NCBI GenBank assembly: GCA_903789375.1
Contig: CAIFEB010000005.1
Span: 28,041-92,040 of the forward strand
Reading direction: 5' to 3'
DNA: 64,000 nucleotides
Origin: an uncultured Eggerthellaceae bacterium
GTDB lineage: Bacteria; Actinomycetota; Coriobacteriia; Coriobacteriales; Eggerthellaceae
The notes under the pieces were generated by a model. The model saw nothing but the letters and a program-made list of their open reading frames with translations, was not told the origin of the DNA and ran no database searches. The translations under genes and the position numbers were made by a program. Shown one piece after another: positions 54,310-62,051 of this stretch; the stretch's first letter is position 1, and each line of letters starts with the position of its first letter.

Positions 54310-54519
54310 CGCAGGGTGCCCGAGCGCAAGCGCAAACGCGCTGCCAACGGCGGGTCCTGTGCCCTACGCGTCGAAGCAGAGCAACGAGCCCAACGAGCAT
54401 GCAATCACAGCATCGTCCGCACACCGAAGCAAAGCCCGCATCCGGCAACCACAAGCAGACGCAGCACCGCACGCAAGCCGTGCCGAGCGCGCCCGGCCGC
54501 CGCTCAAGCACCGCCATCC

Positions 54520-57500
54520 CTACTCGTTCGACTTCAGACTCTCCACCATGTCGATGCGGGCGAGCTTGCCCCGCATCCCGAACAGCGCGAGCAGGCAGAA
54601 CGCCATCGTCAGCACGAACGAGATGACGAAGCTCGCCGCATGGATCGACCGCCCGAACATCACCTGGTCGACCTCGGCCGACACGACCACGAACCCTTCC
54701 AGGTACACGCCGAGCACGAGCCCCACAGCGGCGCCGATGAGCGCCAGCAGGATGATCTCGCGGTACACGTAGGCGGTCGTTTCGCGGCGCGTGAACCCGA
54801 GCACTTTGAGCGTCGCGATTTCGCGCAGGCGCTCCTCGATGTTGATGTTGGTCAGGTTGTACAGCACGATGTACGCGAGCGCCGCCGCCGACACCACGAG
54901 CACCACCACAATCATGTCGACGCTGCGCAACATCGTGCGGTACGAGTCGATAACCTCGTCGTTGTACGCCACCGTGCGCACGCCGGCGATGTCCTGCAGC
55001 CGTTCGGTGAACATATCGCGCGCCTGTGCGTTCTCTGTCACGCTGGCGTAGACCGCGCTCGGCTGGGGATCTTCGCCCGTGGCAGCGCGGTAGGCGTCGC
55101 GCCCGACGAACACGTAGTCGTAGATGTAGTTCTCCATGATGCCCGTGACGATGAACCGGTACGTCGTCTCCGTCGCATCGCCCAGCTGGTCCTGTTCGGC
55201 CAGCTCAATCGCATCGCCCACCCCGACGCCCAGGGTGTTCGCCAGCTTCTCGTCTATGACGACCGCATCGTCGCCGAGCGCGATCGGCTCGCGCCCGACG
55301 CGCGTGCGCATCGTCCACAGCCGCCCGAACCCGTCTCCGTCCTGCGGCACCACGACGCTCGCACGGGCATTGCCGCCATCGGGCCGCTCCGCCAGCATCG
55401 TCGTCACGTACGCGCGCGTCGTGTCGCCCACCGCATCGGACGCGAGCGCGTCGTCTACCGCCTGCTCATCATCGGCCGACAGGTCATCATCGAGCGAGAC
55501 CACAGCGTCGTAATGCACCAGCTGGCCGTACTGCACGTCGATGATGTCGTTGATCGAATCGTGCAGCCCCCAGCCCGTGAGCAGCAGCGCCGTGCACCCG
55601 GCGATGCCGACGACCGTCATGAAGAACCGCCGCTTGTAGCGGAACAGGTTGCGGAACGTCACCTTCCACGAGAACGACAGCCGCCTCCACAGCGGCGTCA
55701 CGCGCTCGAGCAGGATGCGTTTGCCCGGCTTGGGCGCGCGCGGGCGCATGAGGTCGCAGGGCCGTTCGCGCAGCGTCGCGTACGCGGCAGCCGCCGTAGC
55801 GACCAGCGTGATGCCGATGCCGAGCCCCGCCGCGAGCGCTGTGAGCGGCACGTCGTACGGGTAGATCGCGCCCGGAACGTAGTAGATGATCGCGTACGCC
55901 TTCATGATGATGGCCGGCAGCACCTTCGCCAGCACCGCAATACCGATCGCCGCCCCCGCGCCGCTCGCCGCGAGCGCGTACAGGCAGTACTTCGATGCGA
56001 TGCGCGCGTTGGAGTAGCCGAGCGCCTTGTGCATGCCGATGAGCCCGCGCTCCTCCTCGACCATGCGCGTCATCGTGGTCAGCGCGACAAGGGCCGCCAC
56101 CAGGAAGAATATGAACGGGAAGAGGCTGGCGATGCGGTCGACGCGGTCGGCGTCGCTCGTGAAGCTGAGGTAGCCGATGTTCTTCTCGCGCCCCATGACG
56201 AGCCACGAAGGCTCTGCGACCTGGTCGATCTGCGCTTGCGCATCGTCAATCTGCGCCTGCACGTCGGCCAGCTGGTCAGACGCGCTCCGGCGGTTGTCCT
56301 CGAGCGTCGCCGCGCCCGCCTCGTAGTCCGCGCGACCCTGCGCGAGCTGCGCCCAGCCGTCATCGAGCTGCGCACGCGAATCGTCGAGCTGCGCCTGCGC
56401 GGCGTCCAACTGCACCGTCGCCTGTGCGCGCTGGTCGGCGAGCTGCGCCCAACCTGCATCGAGCTGCGCGCGCGATACCGCAAGCTGTTGTGTCTGGGCG
56501 TCGATCTGCGCGCGGGCTTCATCGAGCTGCGCGCGGCCCGCTTCCACCTGGTCAGCCGCCGCGACGAGCTGCTGCGCCTGCGCGAGCTGGGCTTGCAGGC
56601 CCGCAAGCTGCTTCTCGAGCGCAACCCGCGCCTCGGCCGGAAGGGTTGGATCGGCCAGCTGCTGCTGCACGCCGGATACGGCCTGTTCAAGCTGCGGGAC
56701 AGCTTCCCGCGCGGCGGCGATCTGGTCGTCGGACGCCTGAGCCGCGAGTGCACCGCGCGCCTGCTGCCATTCTGCCTCCCGTGCGTCCACCTGGTCGGCC
56801 GCCGCCTTAAGCTGCGCGGCACCGTCCGCGTAGGACGCCTCGCCCGCTTCGAGCTGCGCTTGCGCGTCTGCAAGTTGCGACGTCGCCTGCGCGCGCTGGT
56901 CTGCCAGCTCGCGCGCGCCGGATGCATACTGCTCCTCGCTCGTGGCGAGCTCTTGCTCGCTTTCCGCAAGCTGCGCTGCCGCGTCGTCGAGCTGGGCCTG
57001 GCCGTCTGCCAGCTCCGCATCCGCCTGCGCTCGGTTGTCCTCCAGCTCGCGTTGCGCGTCGTCTACCTGGGCCTGCGCATCGACCGTCAGCTCATCGTGA
57101 CGTGCCTGCTCGCGTTCGGGCGCAAGCGAGCGCAGACGCTCTTCCACCTCGTTCACCAACTGCTCGTACGCGTCGCCCGTGCACGGCAGGTCAGCGGCAC
57201 CCGCAACCGTGAGGAACGCCTCGGTGTACGGCAGGTCCGCGTCGAACGCGTCGCTTGGAACGTAGATGAACTCCTCGACCATGCCCGACCCGATCGAGCT
57301 CGTGCCCATGCTGCCCGACGAAATGTAATACGGCGCATGCACGATGCCGACGACGGTGAACGAGCGCTCGACCAGCGTATCGTCGAGCGTGTCGCTGCCG
57401 CCGATGACCTCGACGCTATCGCCAATCTGCACCGGCGAGTTGAGCACGCGGTCGGACGACACGACGCATTCGTTGGGGGCGGTGGGCCAGCGCCCCTCGG

Positions 57501-57915
57501 ACAGGATCAACCGGTTCTGGTAATCGGCATCGTCCGAGGTCACGGTGACGCCGTCGGAGCATGAGCTGGTTGCGGCGGCCGCGGGCAGCTCGTGCACGCG
57601 CACGGTGTACTGCCCGTCGCCGAGCCGCCCCAGCACGTCGGTCTCGCGCGCGCCCATGACGTCTTCCACGCCATCGACCTGGCGCAACGCGTCGAGGTCC
57701 GCGTCGGAAAGCCCCATCGTCGACACGACGCGCACGTCCATGAAGTTGGTGCCGTCCAAGTAGCGGTCAACGGCCAGCTTCATGTCGGGACAGGTCATAC
57801 GCAGGCCCGCGTAGAAACCGCAGCCGAGCGCCACGATGGCGAACAGCGCCAGAAACCGGCCGAGCGAACCGGTTATCGAGCGCGTCACCTCCTTCGCAAA
57901 CGCCGACCGGGCCAT
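54520..57915 (-). CDS. FtsX/MacB-like ABC transporter permease with long periplasmic-side coiled coil
   Basis: 1131 residues. TM1 is near the N-terminus (GRFLALFAIVALGCGFYAGL). An extracytoplasmic part follows, and residues about 265-565 form an Ala/Gln/Asp-rich heptad-repeat coiled coil. Next come FtsX cores: FPFIFFLVAALVALTTMTRM with two more helices, a second soluble domain (about 740-940), and a final FtsX core (VLVVSAAALAYIVLYNLTN, then EIATLKVLGFTRRETTAYVY). The ATPase gene is 3 bp upstream. Such ABC systems act in lipoprotein or peptide export or in envelope stress rather than nutrient import. The direction is inferred from the FtsX type. Confidence 0.9.
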   Translation of the reverse strand: MARSAFAKEVTRSITGSLGRFLALFAIVALGCGFYAGLRMTCPDMKLAVDRYLDGTNFMDVRVVSTMGLSDADLDALRQVDGVEDVMGARETDVLGRLGDGQYTVRVHELPAAAATSSCSDGVTVTSDDADYQNRLILSEGRWPTAPNECVVSSDRVLNSPVQIGDSVEVIGGSDTLDDTLVERSFTVVGIVHAPYYISSGSMGTSSIGSGMVEEFIYVPSDAFDADLPYTEAFLTVAGAADLPCTGDAYEQLVNEVEERLRSLAPEREQARHDELTVDAQAQVDDAQRELEDNRAQADAELADGQAQLDDAAAQLAESEQELATSEEQYASGARELADQRAQATSQLADAQAQLEAGEASYADGAAQLKAAADQVDAREAEWQQARGALAAQASDDQIAAAREAVPQLEQAVSGVQQQLADPTLPAEARVALEKQLAGLQAQLAQAQQLVAAADQVEAGRAQLDEARAQIDAQTQQLAVSRAQLDAGWAQLADQRAQATVQLDAAQAQLDDSRAQLDDGWAQLAQGRADYEAGAATLEDNRRSASDQLADVQAQIDDAQAQIDQVAEPSWLVMGREKNIGYLSFTSDADRVDRIASLFPFIFFLVAALVALTTMTRMVEEERGLIGMHKALGYSNARIASKYCLYALAASGAGAAIGIAVLAKVLPAIIMKAYAIIYYVPGAIYPYDVPLTALAAGLGIGITLVATAAAAYATLRERPCDLMRPRAPKPGKRILLERVTPLWRRLSFSWKVTFRNLFRYKRRFFMTVVGIAGCTALLLTGWGLHDSINDIIDVQYGQLVHYDAVVSLDDDLSADDEQAVDDALASDAVGDTTRAYVTTMLAERPDGGNARASVVVPQDGDGFGRLWTMRTRVGREPIALGDDAVVIDEKLANTLGVGVGDAIELAEQDQLGDATETTYRFIVTGIMENYIYDYVFVGRDAYRAATGEDPQPSAVYASVTENAQARDMFTERLQDIAGVRTVAYNDEVIDSYRTMLRSVDMIVVVLVVSAAALAYIVLYNLTNINIEERLREIATLKVLGFTRRETTAYVYREIILLALIGAAVGLVLGVYLEGFVVVSAEVDQVMFGRSIHAASFVISFVLTMAFCLLALFGMRGKLARIDMVESLKSNE

Positions 57916-57918
57916 AGG

Positions 57919-58620
57919 TCACCACTCCAGCGTGCTCGCCGAGGCAGGATGGGCGTTGCGCTCGACGCGCGTGACCGTACCCTCGTGCACGTGGATGACG
58001 CGGTCGGCGATGGCCGTGAAGGCGCTGTTGTGGGTGATGAGCACGACGGTGCTGCCGGAGTTTCGGCAGGTGGATTGGAGCAGTTCTAGGATCGCCTTGC
58101 CCGTGCGGAAGTCGAGCGCCCCGGTGGGTTCGTCGCACAGCAAAAGCTTCGGATTCTTTGCGAGCGCGCGAGCGATGGCCACGCGCTGTTGTTCGCCGCC
58201 GGACAGCTGCGCGGGGAAGTTGTCGGCGCGGTCGGCCAGCCCGACCTCGGCGAGCACGGTGCGCGCGTCGAGCGGATCCTTGCAGATCTGGGCCGCTAGC
58301 TCGACGTTTTCAAGTGCGGTCAGGTTCTGCACCAGGTTGTAAAACTGGAAGACAAAGCCGATGTCGTACCTGCGGTAACGCACGAGCTCCTTTTCGGAGA
58401 GCGCGCTGATGTCGCGGCCGGCGAGGCGGATGGTTCCCGACGTGCACGTGTCCATGCCGCCGAGCATGTTGAGCAGCGTCGTCTTACCGGCGCCCGACGG
58501 GCCGACGACGACGGCCATTTCGCCGCGCTCGATGTCGAACGTCATGTCCGAAACGGCGTCGACCGAGACCTCGCCCATCTCGTAGCGCTTGCACACGTTT
58601 CTGAACTCGACGAACGCCAT
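57919..58620 (-). CDS. ABC transporter ATP-binding protein (MacB/LolD type)
   Basis: 233 residues. Walker A is GPSGAGKT (40-47), then a Q-loop (FVFQFYNL), the signature LSGGEQQRVAIARAL, Walker B LLLCDEPTGALD, and the H-loop ITHN. The arrangement fits the LolD/MacB/FtsE group that pairs with FtsX-type permeases. It lies 3 bp upstream of the permease gene; together they form one exporter. ATG 58620 follows a G-rich stretch. Confidence 0.93.
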   Translation of the reverse strand: MAFVEFRNVCKRYEMGEVSVDAVSDMTFDIERGEMAVVVGPSGAGKTTLLNMLGGMDTCTSGTIRLAGRDISALSEKELVRYRRYDIGFVFQFYNLVQNLTALENVELAAQICKDPLDARTVLAEVGLADRADNFPAQLSGGEQQRVAIARALAKNPKLLLCDEPTGALDFRTGKAILELLQSTCRNSGSTVVLITHNSAFTAIADRVIHVHEGTVTRVERNAHPASASTLEW

Positions 58621-59164
58621 GAGGCCCCCCCATCCGAGGCTTCGCTTTCGCACTGATGCGGTTCGGGTCGCGATGCTGCAGTGCGGCGGCGACGCGGTTT
58701 CGGGTCGCGATGCCGTGCCGCAGAGCTGCCCGCGATGTTGCGACATTGCGCCACGACGCTCGCGATTTCTGGCCGCGACGCCGTGTTGCAGCGTTGCGTT
58801 CCAGGCTGCGATGCTGCACCGCAACGCTCGCGTCACAATGCCACTTGCGACGCTGCCGCACCGCGATGTTGCGCCGCAAGACTTCGTCGCGATGCCGCAT
58901 CTTGATTTCAAGCCGCAACGCAATGCGCTTTCACAATGCCGCATCCCCGTGGCTCCATCTTACCCGATTCGACGGTGGGTTGGCGTACGCTGCGCCGGTT
59001 CATGTCGTTCGAACGTGGAGGGTTGCTGTTCAGGGGAGCAGACGTAAGCGTGCACCGCGCAATTTTCGCCCCAGCGCACGCATGTCGCCTGCCGGTCGAA
59101 ATGCCAACCATATGCCGTTTACCGGTGGACGCGAAAAATTTTTATCCGATTTCCCAAATTATTC
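58621..59164. other. Leader region of the ABC genes with degenerate GCGATG repeats
   Basis: About 58660-58950 holds six or seven loose repeats of GCGATGyyGC with GCCGC or CGCAACG following. The right part is AT-richer towards the sRNA promoter at 59165. No supportable gene. Confidence 0.45.
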
Positions 59165-59302
59165 TTGACTGAGTGTAATTCATACATTAATATTATCCTT
59201 GCCTGAGACGTAAATACCAAGTCTCTTACCTCTCTCTTCAGGCCTCACTCGTCAAGACCGGAACGGTATCCCCCCTCAGCCGTTCCGGTCGCTCTATTTT
59301 TC
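59165..59302 (+). ncRNA. Candidate small RNA with own promoter and terminator
   Basis: Promoter: TTGACT (59165-59170), 17 bp, TAATAT (59188-59193). A transcript of about 100 nt would start near 59200. It can form a stem from GCCT/AGGC (59201-59204 with 59240-59243) and GAGAC/GTCTC (59205-59209 with 59221-59225), leaving a pyrimidine-rich strand UUACCUCUCUCUUC (59226-59239) unpaired. It ends at an 11-bp hairpin (59256-59266 with 59280-59290) and a T-run (59297-59302). No ribosome-binding site or open frame fits. Confidence 0.6.
59256..59302 (+). terminator. Terminator of the 59165 sRNA candidate
   Basis: A perfect 11-bp stem GACCGGAACGG / CCGTTCCGGTC, a C-rich loop, and TTTTT downstream on the plus strand. 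Confidence 0.88.
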
Positions 59303-59640
59303 GGGCCGAAACGCATGAACCAGTTCTGCACGGCCCTCACAACCTTCGAGCCGTTTTTTCATCCTCGCTTTTCGAACGATACGCATCCAGAGGCCGATTT
59401 CAATGGGAATTCAGCGATGCATCATCATTTATCGTACATTTAAATGCACTTTTGCATTTTCAATTCAATTGTCATTTTATATGTAAGATAAATTTTTCGA
59501 TAAAGTCGAGTTTTCGCATGTTAATGCGCACATGTCCATTATTTCGGACGTTTTTGAGCAGGAAATCAGGAACGATTCGCGAAACGCATGCGGGAACCCA
59601 GAGCGGAGGCATATCAGAGATCTGCTGCAAGCCGTGGGCA
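59303..59640. other. Gene-free stretch containing AT element copy E
   Basis: No gene. It holds the AT element (59436-59491). The sequence to its right includes short inverted repeats (for example GCATG...CATG, about 59518-59531). Confidence 0.4.
59436..59491 (+). repeat. AT-rich element copy E
   Basis: ACATTTAAAT (59436-59445), 18-nt spacer, then TTCAATTGT...TGTAAGATAA (59464-59491). If it is a promoter, TTCAAT (59464-59469) and GATAAA (59487-59492) are 17 bp apart. No gene follows on this strand. Confidence 0.8.
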
Positions 59641-59735
59641 GAAAACAAGGACGGTTCGCGTCCTGGGAGTTAACGCGAACCGTCCTCGGTGCTTCAGACC
59701 TCTTCAACTATATGACATTGTCCATTACTTCACAA
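59641..59735 (-). ncRNA. Candidate small RNA 1 of a paralogous pair (CUCCC loop)
   Basis: Minus-strand promoter: TTGTGA (59735-59730), 17 bp, TATAGT (59712-59707). The short transcript (about 60 nt, start near 59700) begins with AGGTCTGAAGCAC, then forms a 14-bp hairpin (59648-59661 with 59673-59686) whose loop on the minus strand reads TAACTCCCAGG, and ends in TTGTTTTC. The same layout occurs at 60541-60635. No open frame or ribosome-binding site. Confidence 0.65.
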
Positions 59736-59989
59736 CATCGTTTTACGAGAAATTTGAAAGAATTGCGCCCATTAGGCCTGCTCGTTGCCCTATTGTTCGC
59801 ACCCGAGGCAGCTTGAGGAGCGCACCTTCCCCTCGCGAAAAGACGTTTGTGAATCCGTCCGAAGCTCTTGCAGGTTGCGTTCAGGCCCCTCGCAAATCCG
59901 GCCGACGCTCCCCGCAAGGCTCGAAGCTTCACGCGAAGCTGGCACAACGTCCCCGTCGAAGCTCTTCCGCAAAGCGCCGTCCGCGATCG
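59736..59989. other. Intergenic stretch
   Basis: Between the sRNA-1 promoter and the end of the 96-residue hypothetical gene. No gene or structured element was recognised. Confidence 0.3.
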
Positions 59990-60280
59990 CTATTCGGAAG
60001 CGAAGAACGTCGCCCGCTCGAACATGTCGGCGACCGATTCTCCATCGGCGAACGGCAGCTCCAAAAACTCCGCCAAGGTCGGGACGAGCTCGCTGCAATC
60101 GACGTAGTGGCCCTTCTCGTTCTTCTGCGCGGTGTCCTGCGCGCGCCAGTACTGGTCGTTCGCGTCCGTCAGATAGTAGACGGCGCCGTCAACGTCCATG
60201 TACACGGAGTGGTTGGCGTGCAGGTAAGTGGGGAATTCCTCGTACGATATTGCGAGGGCATCAGCGGCTTTCTGTCCCAT
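59990..60280 (-). CDS. Hypothetical acidic protein, 96 residues
   Basis: Starts MGQKAADALAISYEEFPTYL and continues through YMDVDGAVYYLTDANDQYWR, GHYVDCSELVPTLAEFLELP and DGESVADMFERATFFASE. It is soluble and acidic, with a likely mixed alpha/beta fold and no signal peptide or recognised motif. AAAGGGG lies eight bases before ATG 60280, and this decides the start; a longer in-frame version lacks a site. It lies between the two paralogous sRNA candidates on the same strand. Read-through from sRNA 2 could in principle reach it. Confidence 0.65.
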   Translation of the reverse strand: MGQKAADALAISYEEFPTYLHANHSVYMDVDGAVYYLTDANDQYWRAQDTAQKNEKGHYVDCSELVPTLAEFLELPFADGESVADMFERATFFASE

Positions 60281-60540
60281 GGCGACCCCTTTCGGTCGTG
60301 GCGTTTTCGCTGCGACTCCATCATAGCAAGGTGGCATGGGGGTTTCAGCAGGCAGAACGAAACATTTTGCCAGACGCGGGCCAATGTTCGCCGAAGCTGA
60401 GTCCGCGCGGGTACAACTGAGGACTGCGGGATTGCGAGATTTCAGCAACATGAAGGTGTTTGAAACATCGTTCATTTCGTCGGAACGACCGACATATTCA
60501 TTGATAAGACAAGCAGCACCCGAAGGCGAAACCCGACACG

Positions 60541-60635
60541 AACAAACAGAACGGCCCGCGCATCTGGGAGTCTGCGCGGGCCGCTACTGTGCTTCAGACC
60601 TTCTCGAATATATGACATAGTCCAATAGTTGTCAA
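60541..60635 (-). ncRNA. Candidate small RNA 2 of a paralogous pair (CUCCC loop)
   Basis: Minus-strand promoter: TTGACA (60635-60630), 17 bp, TATATT (60612-60607), nearly consensus. The transcript (start near 60600) begins AAGGTCTGAAGCAC, then an 11-bp GC-rich hairpin (60552-60562 with 60573-60583) with loop GACTCCCAGA, then TTCTGTTTG. Stem sequences differ from sRNA 1 while pairing is kept; the 5' segment and loop are conserved. Confidence 0.68.
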
Positions 60636-60755
60636 CATCTTATTTGCGGAAGACGGTACCACACGCAGGAACACGAAACAGCCAGCACCCTACCAATCGA
60701 TGCAGTGATGTGGACAGTCGCCCCGAAGGCGCCCGGCGTTTGTCCGCTCGCCCCT

Positions 60756-62051
60756 CTACCGGTCGACCCGCCTGCGCAGGTAGTCTCCCGGCTCGAGCTT
60801 GCAGGGCAGCGTGATCCGATAGTACTCGCTCGCGCGGTTCGCGACAGGCTCCGCGACGAGCATGGACTGGCTCCTCACCTGCTCAAACGGAAGACCGCGC
60901 TCAACGAACGGCAGGCCGCCGTCCGCTGGTGCAAGACGGCAGATATCCCGCGCAACGACATGCTTTATGACGGGTCCGGGACTGAGCACCTCCAGCTCGT
61001 CGCCCTCGAAGAACCGGTTGCAGCAGCGCACGAAGACATGCCATGCGGGCTTCGCTTCAGCTTCCCCAGCAGGTTCGCACGCCATGACGGTCGCCGTGTG
61101 CAGGTATTCCTTCACATATCCGTCGCGCTCGGGCGACTGCGTCGCGCGCCCGTAGTAGAACCCGGTGCTGTAGGGCCGGTGCGAGATGGTGTTGAGCTCG
61201 GCTTCCGCCGCATCCACGTCCCCACCGTCGAGCGCCTGCCGGTACGCGCGCACGACCGTGGCCACGTAGAACGCGCGCTTGTTGCGCCCCTCGATCTTGA
61301 ACGAGTCCACGCCCGCCGCGGCCAGCTCGTCCAGATGCCGAATCATGTTGAGATCCTGCGCGTTCATGACGTACGACCCACGCACGTCCTCCTCCACCGG
61401 GAAATACTCGCCCGGACGCTGCTGCTCGACGAGCGCGTAGCTCCACCGGCACGACTGCGCGCACGCGCCGCGGTTGGCCGTACGCCCCGTCATCACCGAG
61501 CTGAGCAGGCACCGCCCCGAATACGCCATGCACATGGCCCCGTGGACGAAGCATTCGAGCTCCAGATCGTCGGGAATCTGCTCGTGAAGACGTCGGATGG
61601 CGTCGACGCTCATCTCCCGCGCACACACGATGCGCCGCGCGCCCAGCTGGTACCACTGCCGCGCCGCTGCCGCGTTCATGACGGACGCCTGCGTGCTGAC
61701 GTGCAGCTCCACGTGCGGCGCGTGCTCACGCGCGATGGCGAACGCGCCGAGGTCCCCGATGATGAACGCGTCGACCCCCGCCCGGTCGAGCGCGGCCATG
61801 AAGGCCGGCAGCACGGCGATGTCGTCGTCGTTCATGAGGATGTTGATGGTGACGTGCACCTTCACGCCCGCCGCATGGCAGCGCGCAACCACCTGCGGCA
61901 TGTCTTCGAGCCTGAAGTTCTGCGCCCGGGCGCGCATGCCGAATTGGTCGCACGCCAGATACACGGCGTCGGCGCCGAACCGGATGGCGGCCTCCAGCTG
62001 GTCAGGGCCGCCCGCGGGCGCCAGCAGCTCGGGTTTGCTAGTCTTCGACAC
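60756..62051 (-). CDS. Peptidase U32 family protein (TrhP/YegQ-like)
   Basis: 431 residues. The U32 signature is clear: ELECFVHGAMCMAYSGRCLL (about 173-192), then TGRTANRGACAQSCRWSY with the conserved cysteines, and an N-terminal ELLAPAGGPDQLEAAIRFGA. Some U32 proteins are collagenase-like peptidases; the YegQ-like group takes part in tRNA uridine hydroxylation with an FeS cluster, which the cysteines allow. A GTG start at 62051 overlaps the end of cysS by 14 bp. The tail with a DICRLAP segment and beta structure matches the longer YegQ-like form. Confidence 0.87.
   Translation of the reverse strand: MSKTSKPELLAPAGGPDQLEAAIRFGADAVYLACDQFGMRARAQNFRLEDMPQVVARCHAAGVKVHVTINILMNDDDIAVLPAFMAALDRAGVDAFIIGDLGAFAIAREHAPHVELHVSTQASVMNAAAARQWYQLGARRIVCAREMSVDAIRRLHEQIPDDLELECFVHGAMCMAYSGRCLLSSVMTGRTANRGACAQSCRWSYALVEQQRPGEYFPVEEDVRGSYVMNAQDLNMIRHLDELAAAGVDSFKIEGRNKRAFYVATVVRAYRQALDGGDVDAAEAELNTISHRPYSTGFYYGRATQSPERDGYVKEYLHTATVMACEPAGEAEAKPAWHVFVRCCNRFFEGDELEVLSPGPVIKHVVARDICRLAPADGGLPFVERGLPFEQVRSQSMLVAEPVANRASEYYRITLPCKLEPGDYLRRRVDR

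Noticed and set aside
54316..57564. 1082-codon plus-strand open frame opposite the ABC permease
   Set aside because: The translation is Arg/Leu/His-rich with periodicity mirrored from the coiled coil on the other strand; the minus-strand gene is well supported.
59641..60635. Insertion sequence or transposon ends
   Set aside because: The two similar segments are in direct orientation, contain promoter and terminator parts, and enclose no transposase gene.
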